A stretch of DNA of 64,000 nucleotides from contig RSEF01000001.1 of the NCBI GenBank assembly GCA_003993805.1, forward strand, positions 185,990,078-186,054,077, read 5' to 3'. Each line of letters starts with the position of its first letter. Within the stretch, counting starts at the first letter, position 1. This stretch comes from Himantopus leucocephalus (taxonomy: Eukaryota > Chordata > Aves > Charadriiformes > Recurvirostridae). The notes under the pieces are model-generated. The model was given only the letters and a program-made list of their open reading frames with translations. It was not told where the DNA came from and did not search any database. Shown piece by piece: positions 34,160 through 45,842 of the stretch. The translations under genes and the position numbers were made by a program.

Positions 34160-34345
34160 GACTGGGTGTTTGTGCCCAGGTGCTGCTGGGGGGCTGCCGG
34201 GCGGCCCCTGTGTGGAGCGGCTGGGGCTGCCCCAAGCCGGACACAGCCAGTTCCAGCTGGCTCCACCCAACCCACGTCTGAGCCCCGCAGCCACCATGGC
34301 GTCGCCGTGGAGAAAGCCTCTGTCAGAAAGGGCAAAACACTGCTC
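34160..34345 (+). mobile_element. GC-rich patch, possible LTR fragment
   Basis: A sharply bounded GC-rich block (GCTGCTGGGGGGCTGCCGGG, then GCGGCTGGGGCTGCCCCAAG) sits in AT-rich surroundings and directly abuts the CR1 tail at about 34350. Its wording resembles the U3 regions of some bird LTRs. TG/CA ends and a polyadenylation signal were not found. A small CpG-rich unique sequence is an alternative. The open frames on both strands here are composition effects. Confidence 0.3.
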
Positions 34346-34349
34346 AGCA

Positions 34350-35150
34350 GTGAGGAGTCACAGAATGGTTGAGGTTGGAAGGAACCTCTGGAGGTCTTCT
34401 TGCCCAAGCCCCCTGCTCAAGCAGGGCCGCCTAGAATGAGTTGCCCAGAACCATGTTTTTTAATATGCCCAAGCTTTTCAATATGTCCAGGGATGGAGAC
34501 TCCACAACCACCCCGGGCAACCTGTGCCAGTGCTCAGTCACCCTCATAGTAAAAAAGTGTTTCCTATGTTCAGATGGAAACTCCTGTGCCCTTTGTCTCT
34601 TGTCCTGTCACTGGGCACCACTGAAAATATCCTGCTTACATCATTTTTGCACCCACCCTTCAGGTATTTGTATACATTGATAAGATCCACACACACCTCT
34701 CCACTCCTGATCCTTCTCTGCTCAAGACTAAACAGTCCCAGCTGTCTCAGCCTTTCCTCACAGGAGAGATGCTCCAGTCCCTTACTCATTTTTGTTGCCC
34801 TGCAGTGGACTCTCTCCAGTATGTCCATGTCTGTCTTGCACTGAGGAGCCCAGAAATGGACACAGTACTCCAGGTATGGCCTCACCACTGCAGAGCAGAG
34901 GGGAGGGATCACCTTCCTTGACCTGCTGGCAACACTCCTCCTAATGCAGCCCAGGTTACCATTAGCTTTCTTTGCCGCAAGGGGACATTTATGGCTTGTA
35001 TTCAACCTGGTGTCCACCAGGATCCCCGGGTCCTTTTCTGCCAAACTGCTTTCCAGCTGGGTGGCCCCCAGCATATATTGGTGCATGGTGTTGTTGTTCC
35101 TTGGGTGCAGAACTTTGGCCTTCACCTTGTTGAACTAATCTGCATTACAG
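34350..35150 (-). mobile_element. CR1 LINE, 0.8-kb 5'-truncated copy (TTCTGTGAT type)
   Basis: Minus-strand element from a short tail (GAGTCACAGAATGGTTGAGG) through GTTGGAAGGAACCTCTGGAG and into the C-terminal ORF2 frame. It is truncated at the FNKVKAKVLHP-like residues near 35150. The tail has few repeats. Protein residues ([14 protein letters not shown]) place it with the second CR1 group in this window. Confidence 0.93.
34544..35125 (-). pseudogene. CR1 ORF2 C-terminal fragment (193 codons)
   Basis: Landmarks in order are [106 protein letters not shown] and VVPSDRTR. All follow the RT catalytic centre. The frame ends early, at NTFLL, within the block that reads IRKHFFTVRV in other copies. 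It is a dead remnant; the plus-strand frames over it are antisense. Confidence 0.9.
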
Positions 35151-38100
35151 CTCAGTATTCAATGTCCCCTATGCCTCCTCAGTGGGAGAGTAGATTTTGA
35201 AATGCTGCCATTGATTTAAACTTTCTACTTCCTCCTGACTTCTTCTGTTTGGAGGCAGCCACAGTATGGATCCAAAGATAGCAGGGTGTAAAGCAACATA
35301 TGTTCTTTCACACACACTGGAAGGTAACAGGAGGATCATCACTGAAATGGAGTTATTTTTCTCCTCCATACCAAAGTCTGTAACCATCTGCCTTCTGAGC
35401 TTCAGTAAATTAATTTCGATAGTATCCTGGGGAGAATTTGTCTTACTTGTCATGTTGTCTTACTGTGACCCCCTGCCTGGCTTGCTAATTTGGAGAAGCA
35501 GAGGGAGTCTGTCTCCTAGGAGTCATGGAAAAATCATTAGGTGGCATGATGAGACACGGACAGAAAGCACTATCCTTTTTCTTCCTAAGGAAACAAGGCT
35601 TATATGAACAGTGAAAACTGAGGACAGGCAAAACACAGTCATGGATTCTACTTGGCAGCAGCCAACCTGCAAGCTTGCAGGTGCACAAGTCCCTACCCTC
35701 CCCGGCACCAGCCTTCTTTCACACTGGTGGGCATCTGGTGTCCCTCCTGTTTTAGCAGATGCTCTGTGCTGAACATGCCATCTTCCTTTGCATGGGTTCT
35801 GCCACACCTGTGAAATGCACCTTATCCTACCTGGTCAGGGTAACTGATTTCAGTCAAATGCCCCACAAGTGTCCTTCTAGTCAACCAGTATACCTTATTC
35901 AGGCTATATAGCAAAAATACATTGATCTTTTACTGGAGAGTATTTTTAATGACAACTGCCTATGCTTCTTTCTACAAAAATGCCCAAACCAGGTATTTAA
36001 AGGAATGATTTATTTCTATATCTTAGCAAAGAAGTAACTCTACATTGCGATTGCTAGCTAATAAGAACAATTTTTGACATAGTATAAAAGAGTCGATCAA
36101 GCTGTGGAGAATGAAAATCAAATTCTTGAAAATTTATCTTTAGTTTGTTCTTATTATTCCATCAGCATTTCAGATTCCTTGAGTGAGATTAGTATTACTT
36201 TAAAATAAAGAAGTTTACAAACTGCCTGCAAGTTTGAGGTAATAAGTAGCTAAAATAAATTGATTTATTCTCCCCTTTGAAAGCAGTTTTTTAAAATATA
36301 GAACAAGACAAACTTTGTCCTTGAGCTGGCATAAACAGCCATTCTTAAAAATTTTGCAAATAAAAATTTTGTTAATTTTAATTTTGTACCTCTATAGAGT
36401 ATTTTTAGTGGTCTTATAAAGCATTTTTAGCTGCTGAGAGAACAAAAAAAACACAATAGTAATCTTAAATTTACTGCAGCAATGTTAAAAATGAATTTTT
36501 CTATATCTTTAACTCTGTATCCAAACATACTAGATGTTGTTTTGGAATAAACTAATAGATGCTTTGAACATTAAATTGACCTTTAGTGTGTAAGTACTTG
36601 TTTAATTTTTATAATATTCCTGAATATTATCACTATGCTAATAATTTAGTTAAATATATAATTTTTATTTTCAGATGCCTATTTAAATTAATTTTACTCA
36701 AAAAGCTTTCATTAGGTAATTTCATAATATTTTCTAGTATGTTTGGATATGCAGTTAAAGGTCTAAAAACATCTGTTCTAAAATTCCCTCACTATCTAAG
36801 CATGCAATGGTTGACAATTAAAAATATGATAAGTTCTAAGTGAGACTCCTATTGAGTGATACTGGGCAGGAGGAAGAAATGGTAAACATAAAAACTTGTT
36901 AACCTGTTTGCAGAGTGGAAGAATATAGGCTTAAATCTTTCTGATGTAGACTCCCTGTGCCTTAAGCTATGTATTTCAAAGACAGAAAACAAGGGGAAAA
37001 TCAAAAAGACAGAATAAGTTTTGTTTCAACTTAATCTAAATGCAATAATAATGATATTCTTTGGAAAAGGGATTTTGTAGCTGTTGTTGATCAGAATCGA
37101 AAAAAAAAGCATGTAAGAAACTTTTAATAAATTTGATGAATATATTGTTGTAAAGCCATTGTGATTATGTAACAGAAGATTCAGTGTCGAAAAAAATAAA
37201 TAGATAAACATCATACAAACCAAAAGTCTAATTTGACTTTCAAATAGAGTTCTGATAGACCATTTTTTAGAGCTAAAATACATGTTGTTTGCAGAGAAGT
37301 CAGTAACTCTTAGATGAGACTTTAGACCTATCAGTAGAGACATGTTGTGTAATTTCTATTTTTTCATTGTCAAATGTGAAGAAACACAATTCTTACATCA
37401 CACTAGTAGACTATTACAGAAAGACCATGTGAGTCTATGCTAGTTGTTTATTGTTCATAAATTTATGGAGATTTAGAAAAAAATTAGAATCATGGGATCC
37501 TACAATGTTTCCAATGACATCTGTAAAGAATATGAGAGAGCTATTTACAGGTTCAAGCAATACCTATTTTACACTGGACTCAGTCTAAATACTCAAGCAA
37601 TTTAAAAAGCCTTCCTACTATCTTCAACACTTGTTAGAACTAAACACTCTGACTTCTTTTTCACCAGCAACTCAACATAGGTTAGCACAACTATCCCACC
37701 ATTCACTCTGTCAAATGTCAATATATTCCGGAGCAAGCAAAAGAAGTAGGAGAACACACTAATTAATTTCAGATAAAATTTTCTATGATTATATTCAAAC
37801 CACATTGTCTTCTCTTCATTACATCATCTCCTTTGGACTCCTGGATTGCTGATGAACTTCTCATTTACTTCCTAGAGGATTTTACAAGAGCTCTTGCTCC
37901 TCTGAAACTTTTGCCACATTTGCAGACGTATATTTATTTCCACTGTGTTCATTGTGTTGGAATGCCATTTATAAAAGTGGCAAATGTAAAAGGTTCCCTC
38001 AATTTTGGAAATGTGAAACCTGCCCTTGTGGATCAGAACTTTATGTCCTGTAACAAAATGGACTTGTGTTGCAACTAGAACTTGTAATTTCCATACACTG

Positions 38101-40631
38101 TGATTTAATTCAGTGGAGTAAAGAGAGAAGAAGTGCAAAATAGCATAAGTGATTTTCTATAACAATTAAGGGAATAAAGTATCTTTCTCATATTCTCATG
38201 TGTTGTTTGGGCTTTACCTTAAAAGAGTGAAAGGTTTTATAAAAGACACAAAATATTAACATAATGAGTGATATTTCCAAATTCTGAGTAGGAGAGAAAA
38301 CTTGTCATAAATACTACAGTTTTCTTTCTTGTGCTTAGTTTCTTATAAGATATCCATTTAATTCACACAGGAAATGGAAAACTTATATAAATAATAGATA
38401 ACAGTAGAACAAAACTAGTAAGAAAAAATAATATATTCCAAAATACGATCCACATAAAAGCATAAAAGCATAAACAATTTTGTTGATGGCGAGATATTTT
38501 AAATAACCAGTACAGATCAACTCATAGGCTTTCTCCAATATTTCAAAAATGCGTAACTGCAGGGACACTGTAAACTGTGTAATTAACCCAGCATAAGCCT
38601 GATAAAATAATTAGAAAAAAAAGCATCTGTTATGCAATTCTAAGAAATGTATCTATGGTCTAACATGATTTTCATCCTGCTGCAGTTCAGGCTTTCTTTC
38701 TAAATACGATCACAGAGAAAATCAGCCTGAATTTTCTGTATGTTAAAACAGCTTTTTATCCATCACTGTTATCTTTCTGGTTTTGAAAAAAGCATTGTCT
38801 GTGTTTTGTTGTAAATGCCAGGCTTCAAGAATTGATTGTTCTTTTGTTGCTTTTTATTGCCTTGGTATTGCAGGGCTTTTTATCTCTGAATCTATTTTAA
38901 GTGCTAAAATAATATTGAAGCTTTGCTTATTTTTTGAGAAGACTTCTTTACAAAGATAGGAGTGATTTGAGGGCATCTGAGTATTTCTACAAAGAGTTTG
39001 CCTGACTGAGAGATAAAGGGTGTTGTATTCTTAGTGCGCTTTTCTCCCCACCTTCAACACGCCTCCCCCCGTTCTTCCCCCAAAACTCAAAGAAAATATA
39101 AAAAAGTATATATACATAAATTCTTTAAAATATTCATGTAAATATTTGGAGAGTTCCTCCAGATAAATACTTATCTTTGTCACTTCAAAGAAATAACTTT
39201 TAAAAGTACTGGGTTTACAGTAAAGGATTAAGACTTTTGTGTTTTAAATGACATTTATATATTATTAGACAGATATAAATAAATATTCAATCATTTATGT
39301 GCTAAAAAATTATTTTGAATCAAACTAAACATATGAATTAAGTTCAAATCCAGCTGGTATTGTCTGACAAAAAAACCCAAACCAAGGAAAAGATTTCTTT
39401 TTGAGTTTTACTATTTCATAAATTAATACTTAGGCTTTCAAATTCAGAATAACATTTGGTCTTTGAAATTCAAATGCAAAAATGAAAATTAAATATATTA
39501 GACACAAGACCTAGAAAAATGTTGCTTTTCAAAGTCAAAACATTCCATTTTCGCCAACTGATACTTTTAATCTCTTTTCTGAATCAGTCACTGAATCCAA
39601 AATTAAGTGTTCCTATACTTCCACTGCTCATAAGCATTTGATAACATGATCATTTACTTTGGTTTTTGTCTGGCAGGGTTTCTGTCTTAAAGATTATATG
39701 AAAGTGTCACTGTGGACTGTGATTTATTTGTCAATGCCAAATTTCAATTTTCAGTTTTAAATCATGGAGAAATTCTTTAAGTCTCAATGTGACATAATAA
39801 AGAATGAAAAGATATTTTAAACCATTTAAAATTTTCTCATTCCAGTTCAACAATTTGCTTTCAATTGTAACTTCCCCTATGTGCTTTCATCATACCTTTG
39901 AAAGAAAGAAGTGCATAGCCAAGTCTCATAACTTAGGCTGAATGGTGGCAATTTATGAAAACACAGTGATCTAGATGCCTTTGATTACGTGTACAAAGCT
40001 CATGGTTCCAGAAAGAGCTGTCCTGTTTTTCCTTAAGTGTTCATTGATCTAACCTGGGCAAAGATTTAGGGCCAATAAAGGGGCTTTGGGCCAAGGCCTT
40101 CCTTTATCCGTGGTGTCTTTAAATCATGGGGACTGCTGGGTGCCTTAAGGTGGGAGTTGTAACACCTTGCACAGTGAAAGACCTAAAGCTGTTCTAAAAG
40201 TGAGCTGGAAATATTACCTTCTTTTTAGAGTTGAAGTTCTTGTAAGAAAGATCCTCTGGGAGCCCTGCATCTGCAATCTTCCACTTGAAGTTGCATGGAT
40301 TTTTTCAAGAGACAGAGTCCCTTAGGGTATGTAAAGGCCTTCTGCACACCAACATGTTCTCACAGATAGGTGTGCTGCGCTATGTTAAGAAAAAAACTTA
40401 ACAGTTTTTGATTGTACCAAACTAATGTTGGTAGAAATGCAAAAGAGGGTGACTAGATTGCTCTGTTGGCAGCTGTGTAGTTGTAAGCAAGACAACCCCA
40501 GTGTGATTTGTTAAAGCTATACCAGGGAAAACCACAGGACTCTTGTTGGGCCAAGATAGCCAAGAAGCTGATAAGGGAGCCACAACAGTACAAATCAAAA
40601 AATTCTAGGTTAGGAAATACATCAAGGGATG
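35151..40631. other. Spacer without recognised genes
   Basis: No host gene or mobile element could be supported in about 5.5 kb. The part at 35450-35830 is less AT-rich and has overlapping frames on both strands with no family resemblance. The frame at 37785-38078 has no recognised relatives. Three CATAAAAG-type units repeat near 38453-38476. Sequence at 40030-40630 has a repeat-like feel but no identity I can defend. Confidence 0.45.
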
Positions 40632-40724
40632 ATAGAATCATAGAATCATAGAATGGTTAGAGTTGGACAGGACCCTAAAGGTCATCTAGCTCCACCCCCC
40701 TGCCATGGGCAGGGACACCTTCCA

Positions 40725-41366
40725 CTAGACCAGGTTGAGCAAAGACCCATCCAACCTGGCCTTAAACTCTTCCAGGGATGGGGCATCCACAACTTCTCTA
40801 GGCAACCTGTTCCAGTGTCTCACCACCCTCACAGTAAAGAATTTCTTCCTAATATCTAATCTAAATCTCCCCTCTTCCAGTTTAAAACCATTGCCTCTGG
40901 TCCTATCACTACAATCCCTGATAAAGACCCCCTCCCCATCTTTCCTGTAGGCCCCGTTTAAGTACTGGAAAGCTGCTATAAGGTGTCGCCAGAGCCTTCT
41001 CTTCTCCAGGTTGAACAACCCCAACTCTCTCAGCTTGTCCTCATAGGAGAGGTGCTCCAGCCTTTGGGTCATCTTTGTGGCCCTCCTCTGGACCCAATCC
41101 AACAGGTCCATGTCCTTATTTTGTTGGAGGCTCCAGAGCTGGACGCAGTACCCCAGGTGTGGTCTCACGAGAGCGGAGTAGTGGGGTAGAATCACCCCCC
41201 TCGACCTGCTGGCCATGCTTCTTTTGATGCAACCTGGGATGCTGTTTGCCTTCTGGGCTGCAAGTGCACAATACTGGCTCATGTTGAACTTATCCACCAA
41301 CATCCCCAGGACTCTCAATATATTCTTCGCCCAGCCTGTATTTGTGCTTGGGATTGTCCCTACCAA
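40725..41366 (-). pseudogene. CR1 ORF2 C-terminal fragment (213 codons)
   Basis: The longest near-intact CR1 frame in the window. Landmarks are LGMLVDKFNMSQYCALAAQK (about residue 20), [133 protein letters not shown] and NLV at the natural end. This region follows the RT catalytic core. The start is a chance Met. The copy is inactive because the upstream parts are frameshifted and truncated. Confidence 0.92.
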
Positions 41367-41403
41367 CGTGCAGGACCTTTCACTTGGCCTTGTTGAATTT
41401 CAT

Positions 41404-41763
41404 TCATTTCACACAGGCCCACCTCTCAAGCCTGTCCGTGTCCCTCTGGATGGCATCCCTTCCCTCCAGCATGTTGACCGCACCGCAGAGCTTAGTGTCA
41501 TTGGCAAACTTGCTGAGGGTGCACTCCATCCCAAAATCCATGTCACCAACAAAGGTTCTAAGCAGTACCAGTCCCAATACCAATCCCTGAGGAACACCAC
41601 TCATCACTGCTTGCCACTTGGACATCGATCCATCGACCTCAAGTTTTTCAGAGTGATCATCCAGCCAATTCTTTATCCACCAAGCAGTCCGTCTGTCAAA
41701 GACATGTCTCTCCAATTTTGAGACAAGGATGCCATGCGGGACAGTGTCAAATGCTTTGCACAA
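41404..41763 (-). pseudogene. CR1 ORF2 RT core fragment with mutated FxDD box
   Basis: The frame covers KAFDTVPHGILVSKLERH, WIKNWLDDH, MSGVPQGLVLGLVLL, GDMDFGMECTLSKFANDTKL and AAIQRD-like DAIQRDTDRLERW. The catalytic FADD box reads FAND (about 41489-41509), so the first catalytic Asp is replaced by Asn. Motif A lies upstream and is truncated by the deletion near 41765. The protein could not have polymerase activity. Confidence 0.92.
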
Positions 41764-41922
41764 GTCCGTTGTAGAAGGTCACCAAATCTGTCAGGCATGA
41801 TTTGCCTTTAGTGAAGCCATGTTGGCTGTCACCAATCACCTCTTTATTTTCCGTGTGCCTTATCAGAGTTTCCAGGAGGATCTGCTCCATGATCTGCCCC
41901 AATGTTGAACCATAAACATATG

Positions 41923-44849
41923 CAACCTGGTAATCGATTAAGTTCTGTTTATAGCAAAGGAAATTCTTCTTAATAGTATGTGGGTTATATAGGTCAACAG
42001 ATCAGCTGGATCTGAAATAAAAAAGATCTTATACCAAATGATTTATTTTTTATTCAATAAATAAATTTTATTTAAATTACTCATGACAGGTTAAGATTAG
42101 AACACAAAAGAGGTTTGTTAGTGCGTGAGAACTAAAAAAGAATGTGCAATAAGCAAAAGATGAACTAAAAAAGCTGATTACACAAAACAGTTTATATTTA
42201 CTGTAGCTAATGAATCAATATTGACAATTCAATTTTTTGTTGATTAATAGTATACAGTTTAAATTTGCCTTATAGTTTAAAATATTTGCTATAGTTAAAA
42301 ATAAATAAAATAAGGGGAAAAAAATTTAAAACTTATATTGGCTGCTTGAAACCAGGAAATTTTGATTAGATGTTACAGTAAAATCCCTGCAATTTCCAGT
42401 TCACAAAACTTAACATCTTTCCTGACCAAAAGGGTAGTATTGTTTAGAAACATTTTTCAAGTGCCAAATAAAATTTCAAAAGAGAAAAAATCTTTCTGTT
42501 ATCTGAACAGTTATGACACACCAATACTTACAGAAAGAATTTTTAAAATTATATTTTGAAAATAGTTTTTTAAAAATTAAGTCATATTTCCCATATCCCA
42601 GTAAACCAGCAGATGAACACGTGGGAGTAAGCTTCTCTTTTATTCTTGAACTGTTTTATTTTGTTTAAATAATGTAATATTAACTGGTCCTCAGATTGTG
42701 TAGCTCTATTACACAGTGATTTTAAGGTCATCTGTAGCAAAGGAAACTTGATCTCAAGATATGGCTTTAATGAGTCTCTCTCACACGTGCATACAGAGTA
42801 CATACTCACTCACTCAACATTCTCATCCTCTTCCTTGTACAAAACAGGATTTCCTCAGCCTACTATATGGTTAAAAAAAATCTCGACAGCTTATTTGCTA
42901 TAAAGTCTAGGCATTCATTTGAACAATGAAGGATCCATTCATAACACTTACCTTTCAGGTGAAGGTTGTAAGTTAGAGTACAGAAATCTGTAAATCTGTT
43001 ATTAATACTTGTATGGTATGTGGTTAAAACAGAGGACCTTAATTCGAATTTTCAAAAGCTTTCAAAGCACTTACATTTCTGAGCCCGGTTTAAGGTTCAT
43101 GGGACTTGGACCTTTGAAAAATGGGAGAGCACTTGTGTCTTTGAAAAATGTATGGTCAATAAAGAGACCTGTCATTCAAATACAGGCCAAGGACAATAGA
43201 TTTTCAGCAGTTCTTTTCCCACTAACAACTCATTGCACACTCAGCACCCAAAAGAATTTATTTCAGTTTTGAAGACCAACTGAAGGCTCTCCAACCCATG
43301 TTGTAAGGATTTTGAACAGAGCTATAGGAACCTTATGCAAATTATAAAAGGTCAGACAAACAAAACTACCGAACAACTAATAAACATTTATGTACATATC
43401 ATAAAGCCACCTAGTGTATAATACGGTAAAATAAAAAGCAATTAACATGAGACAAAACGGATCTCAAAAAAAAATAACCTATTTATTATAAAGCAGTTGA
43501 AGATATACTGTAAAATGCATGTAAAATGTGCTAAGCTGGCGGCCTCACCACTCAATTAAAAATCTCTAGAAAAGAAGGGGTGTATATGGAGAAGGTAGTG
43601 AAATACTGTTTCCTTTAAAATTTTTGCAGAAGGCATAGAAGTATTTCAGTTTCCTTGGGTTTTTATTCCCTTCATTTTCGTTGTAATTGGTTTTAATGTT
43701 TAACACTCCAACACAATAACAATTATACATTAGACTGAGAAAAATTGGAAATAAGAAAAAAATATTTACAAGTATGCTGCTTTAAAATGCTGCTTCGTGT
43801 GGTTTTGAGATTTTATTTTTTTGGTCATAGCTCTTTTTTTCAAAATCAAAAATTGCTAACAAAATGGGAACAAGCAAGGTCAAGTATTCAATACCTCATT
43901 TTTTTATGGACAGAAAGAAAATATCACAACCTTCTTTTACAGGCTTGGCAGGAAGCCACAACACTCAGAAGTACACTTAACTATTTTAAAGATTTTCGGT
44001 TAAACCTGCTCAAGTGAATTAAACCTTTCTCCTCTACACTTTTTTTTTTTCCTTTGTGCATGTGCGTGTGTGTGTCAGTAGAAGCCAAAATATCATCTGT
44101 AAAACTACATATTTTCCAGGACAAATGATATGCCATTTCTCTCAGACATAAGACTGTGGCATAAGACTTTTTCCTATTACCTTCCGAATAATACACTTCC
44201 ATTTTTGTGGCTTTTCTTTCTTTGATTCTTTCCTTTTAACAATAAGCTCCTTTAGGAAAGGAAATGTGACTCCTGCTGCAGTTTGGACAGGGATCCCAGC
44301 TCAGTGAGATCTGGCTAATAGTCAGGTATTTTTATGATGATAAATTACAGTTATAAAGCTCTGGTATTCCAAAATAATTTATAGTGCAATCAGTAATTTT
44401 AATGACTTTTACTCAGGAGACAGTCTGTGTTCTGGCATGAGTGCAAAGGATATATGGAGCTCATTCCCATCCATCTGCAACATGCAAGGAAGCCACATGA
44501 AAAGTTAGTTCAAAATAGTACCCAACTAGGCAAGTGGATCGTCTCATCTATGATTCTCCTAAGAAACCACTAATTTATGGTATGGTTTTATTTTTCATTC
44601 TTCTCATCATGAAATACTGGGCCACAGCCTTGACCTTCCACCAGTCTTTCAGTTTTGGTAACACAGCTGACGTACTGCATTGGAAAGAGACTAGTGAACT
44701 GATATAGCCTAAAAGACACCTACTTTTCTGCAGAGTTTTACTCTGGATTAGTTCAGTGATACACTTACTACATGACCTTGCAAACAGGAGTGGCCATAAA
44801 TACTTGCATCTGCCTCTGTGCACGTGGGGAGAGCAGTGGTTACTGACTA
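41923..44849. other. Spacer without recognised genes
   Basis: No gene or mobile element was firmly recognised. A T10 run and a TG-rich alternating patch lie at 44041-44076. The part at 43045-43170 (repeated TTTGAAAAATG) may be a fragment of an old vertebrate repeat, but that is unproven. Confidence 0.45.
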
Positions 44850-45842
44850 GCTGTGGATGAGGTACCTACAGCGTATAAAACATACCTTGAATTTAGCAAG
44901 GCTTCATGTCCTGTGGCATTCTCCTTTGGAAGAGGAGGAAGTACAGACTACCAGTCACCTGGCTGGACCCCTTGGGCTCAGTGGTTGTAACCAAAACCTT
45001 AATGTTCAGCTGGCAGGTAGCAATGAGCGGGGCACCCCAGAGGATGCTACTTGGGCTCACCTAGTGCAATATATTCATCAATGACCTGGATGATGGCAAT
45101 GCACCCCCAGACAACACTAAATAATGGGAAATGACTGAGCATAAACAGCAGAGCTTCAGTTCACAGGCACCTTGGTAGATTTGAGGACTGAATTAATGTG
45201 ATGAAGCTCGGCAGTGAGAAGTGCAAAAGGCTATGCATGGCACAGAACAACTCACTGCCTGGGAACTGACTGGTTGAAAAGCAGCCCTGATAAAAGGGAC
45301 CTGGAGATTACAGTGAATGCCAGGCTATGCGCTCCTGTCACAAACAGAGCAGGTAAAAACCTGGGCTACATTACACCACCTGCAGATCTAAAGAAAATGT
45401 TATCACCTTCTATTAGATACTGGTAAATCTGCATCTGGAATAATGCTTTGGGTCAAAGGCAGTTCAAAATGAATGTTGAGAGACTAACATGGATCCTCCA
45501 GAGGCCTATTGGGATCGCCAGAGGGATTCAGCACATACCCTACTGAGAAAGCTGGTCTTGGGCAAAAGGACAATCTGGTAGCAGCCTGCTGCTGCTGGTA
45601 TTACAAAGAAGATGGAGACAAACTCTTTTCAACAGGGACAAATAATACAACAAGGGGAAATGGCCACAAGTTGTAGCTGGAGAGGTTCAGACTGGAAATT
45701 AAGAAAACCATGTTTAATGGAGGAAATAGTGCAATCCTTGATGAGAGTACCATGTTGTAGTACTGATGATAGTCCTGCTTCAGGTAGGAGGCTGGACTGG
45801 ATAGTCTCCAGAAATTCCTTCCAACCAACTTTTCTATGATTC
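44850..45842 (+). mobile_element. Old CR1 LINE, about 1 kb
   Basis: Decayed RT landmarks appear in order: TYLEFSKAS for IYLDFSKAF, then MSGAPQ...LLGLT for [12 protein letters not shown], then NIFINDLDDGNAP, then PPDNTK where FADDTK belongs. Downstream are DKRDLEITVNARL for [12 protein letters not shown] and the usual 3' UTR: GGCTGGACTGGATAGTCTCC, AAATTCCTTCCAACC and TTCTATGATTC. Many stops and frameshifts interrupt it. The catalytic pair is lost. The tail has only about one repeat unit. Confidence 0.85.

Larger units (their letters stand above)
40632..41922 (-). mobile_element. CR1 LINE, best-preserved copy (1.29 kb)
   Basis: Minus-strand element. The 3' end is at 40632 with three tail units (ATAGAATCATAGAATCATAG). 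It then carries the full 3' UTR and ORF2 back to the KVMEQILLET segment at about 41920, where it is 5'-truncated. ORF2 is in two long open pieces (40725-41366 and 41404-41763) with a frameshift between them. A further break lies near 41765, where the DKGRAVDV...LDF part of RT is deleted so that TTCTACAACGGAC runs into TTGTGCAAAGCATTTG. Low divergence across ORF2 suggests a relatively recent insertion. Confidence 0.94.

Noticed and set aside
37785..38078. 97-codon plus-strand frame in unique sequence
   Set aside because: No motif, no codon or composition signal, and an overlapping frame on the other strand; compatible with chance.
40030..40630. Repeat-like sequence left of the CR1 at 40632
   Set aside because: No terminal repeats, target duplication or recognisable family features could be found.
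41215..41721. 168-codon plus-strand frame
   Set aside because: Antisense of the CR1 ORF2 RT region at 40632-41922.
43045..43170. Sequence with repeated TTTGAAAAATG resembling an ancient vertebrate interspersed repeat
   Set aside because: The resemblance is impressionistic; no ends or diagnostic blocks could be placed.
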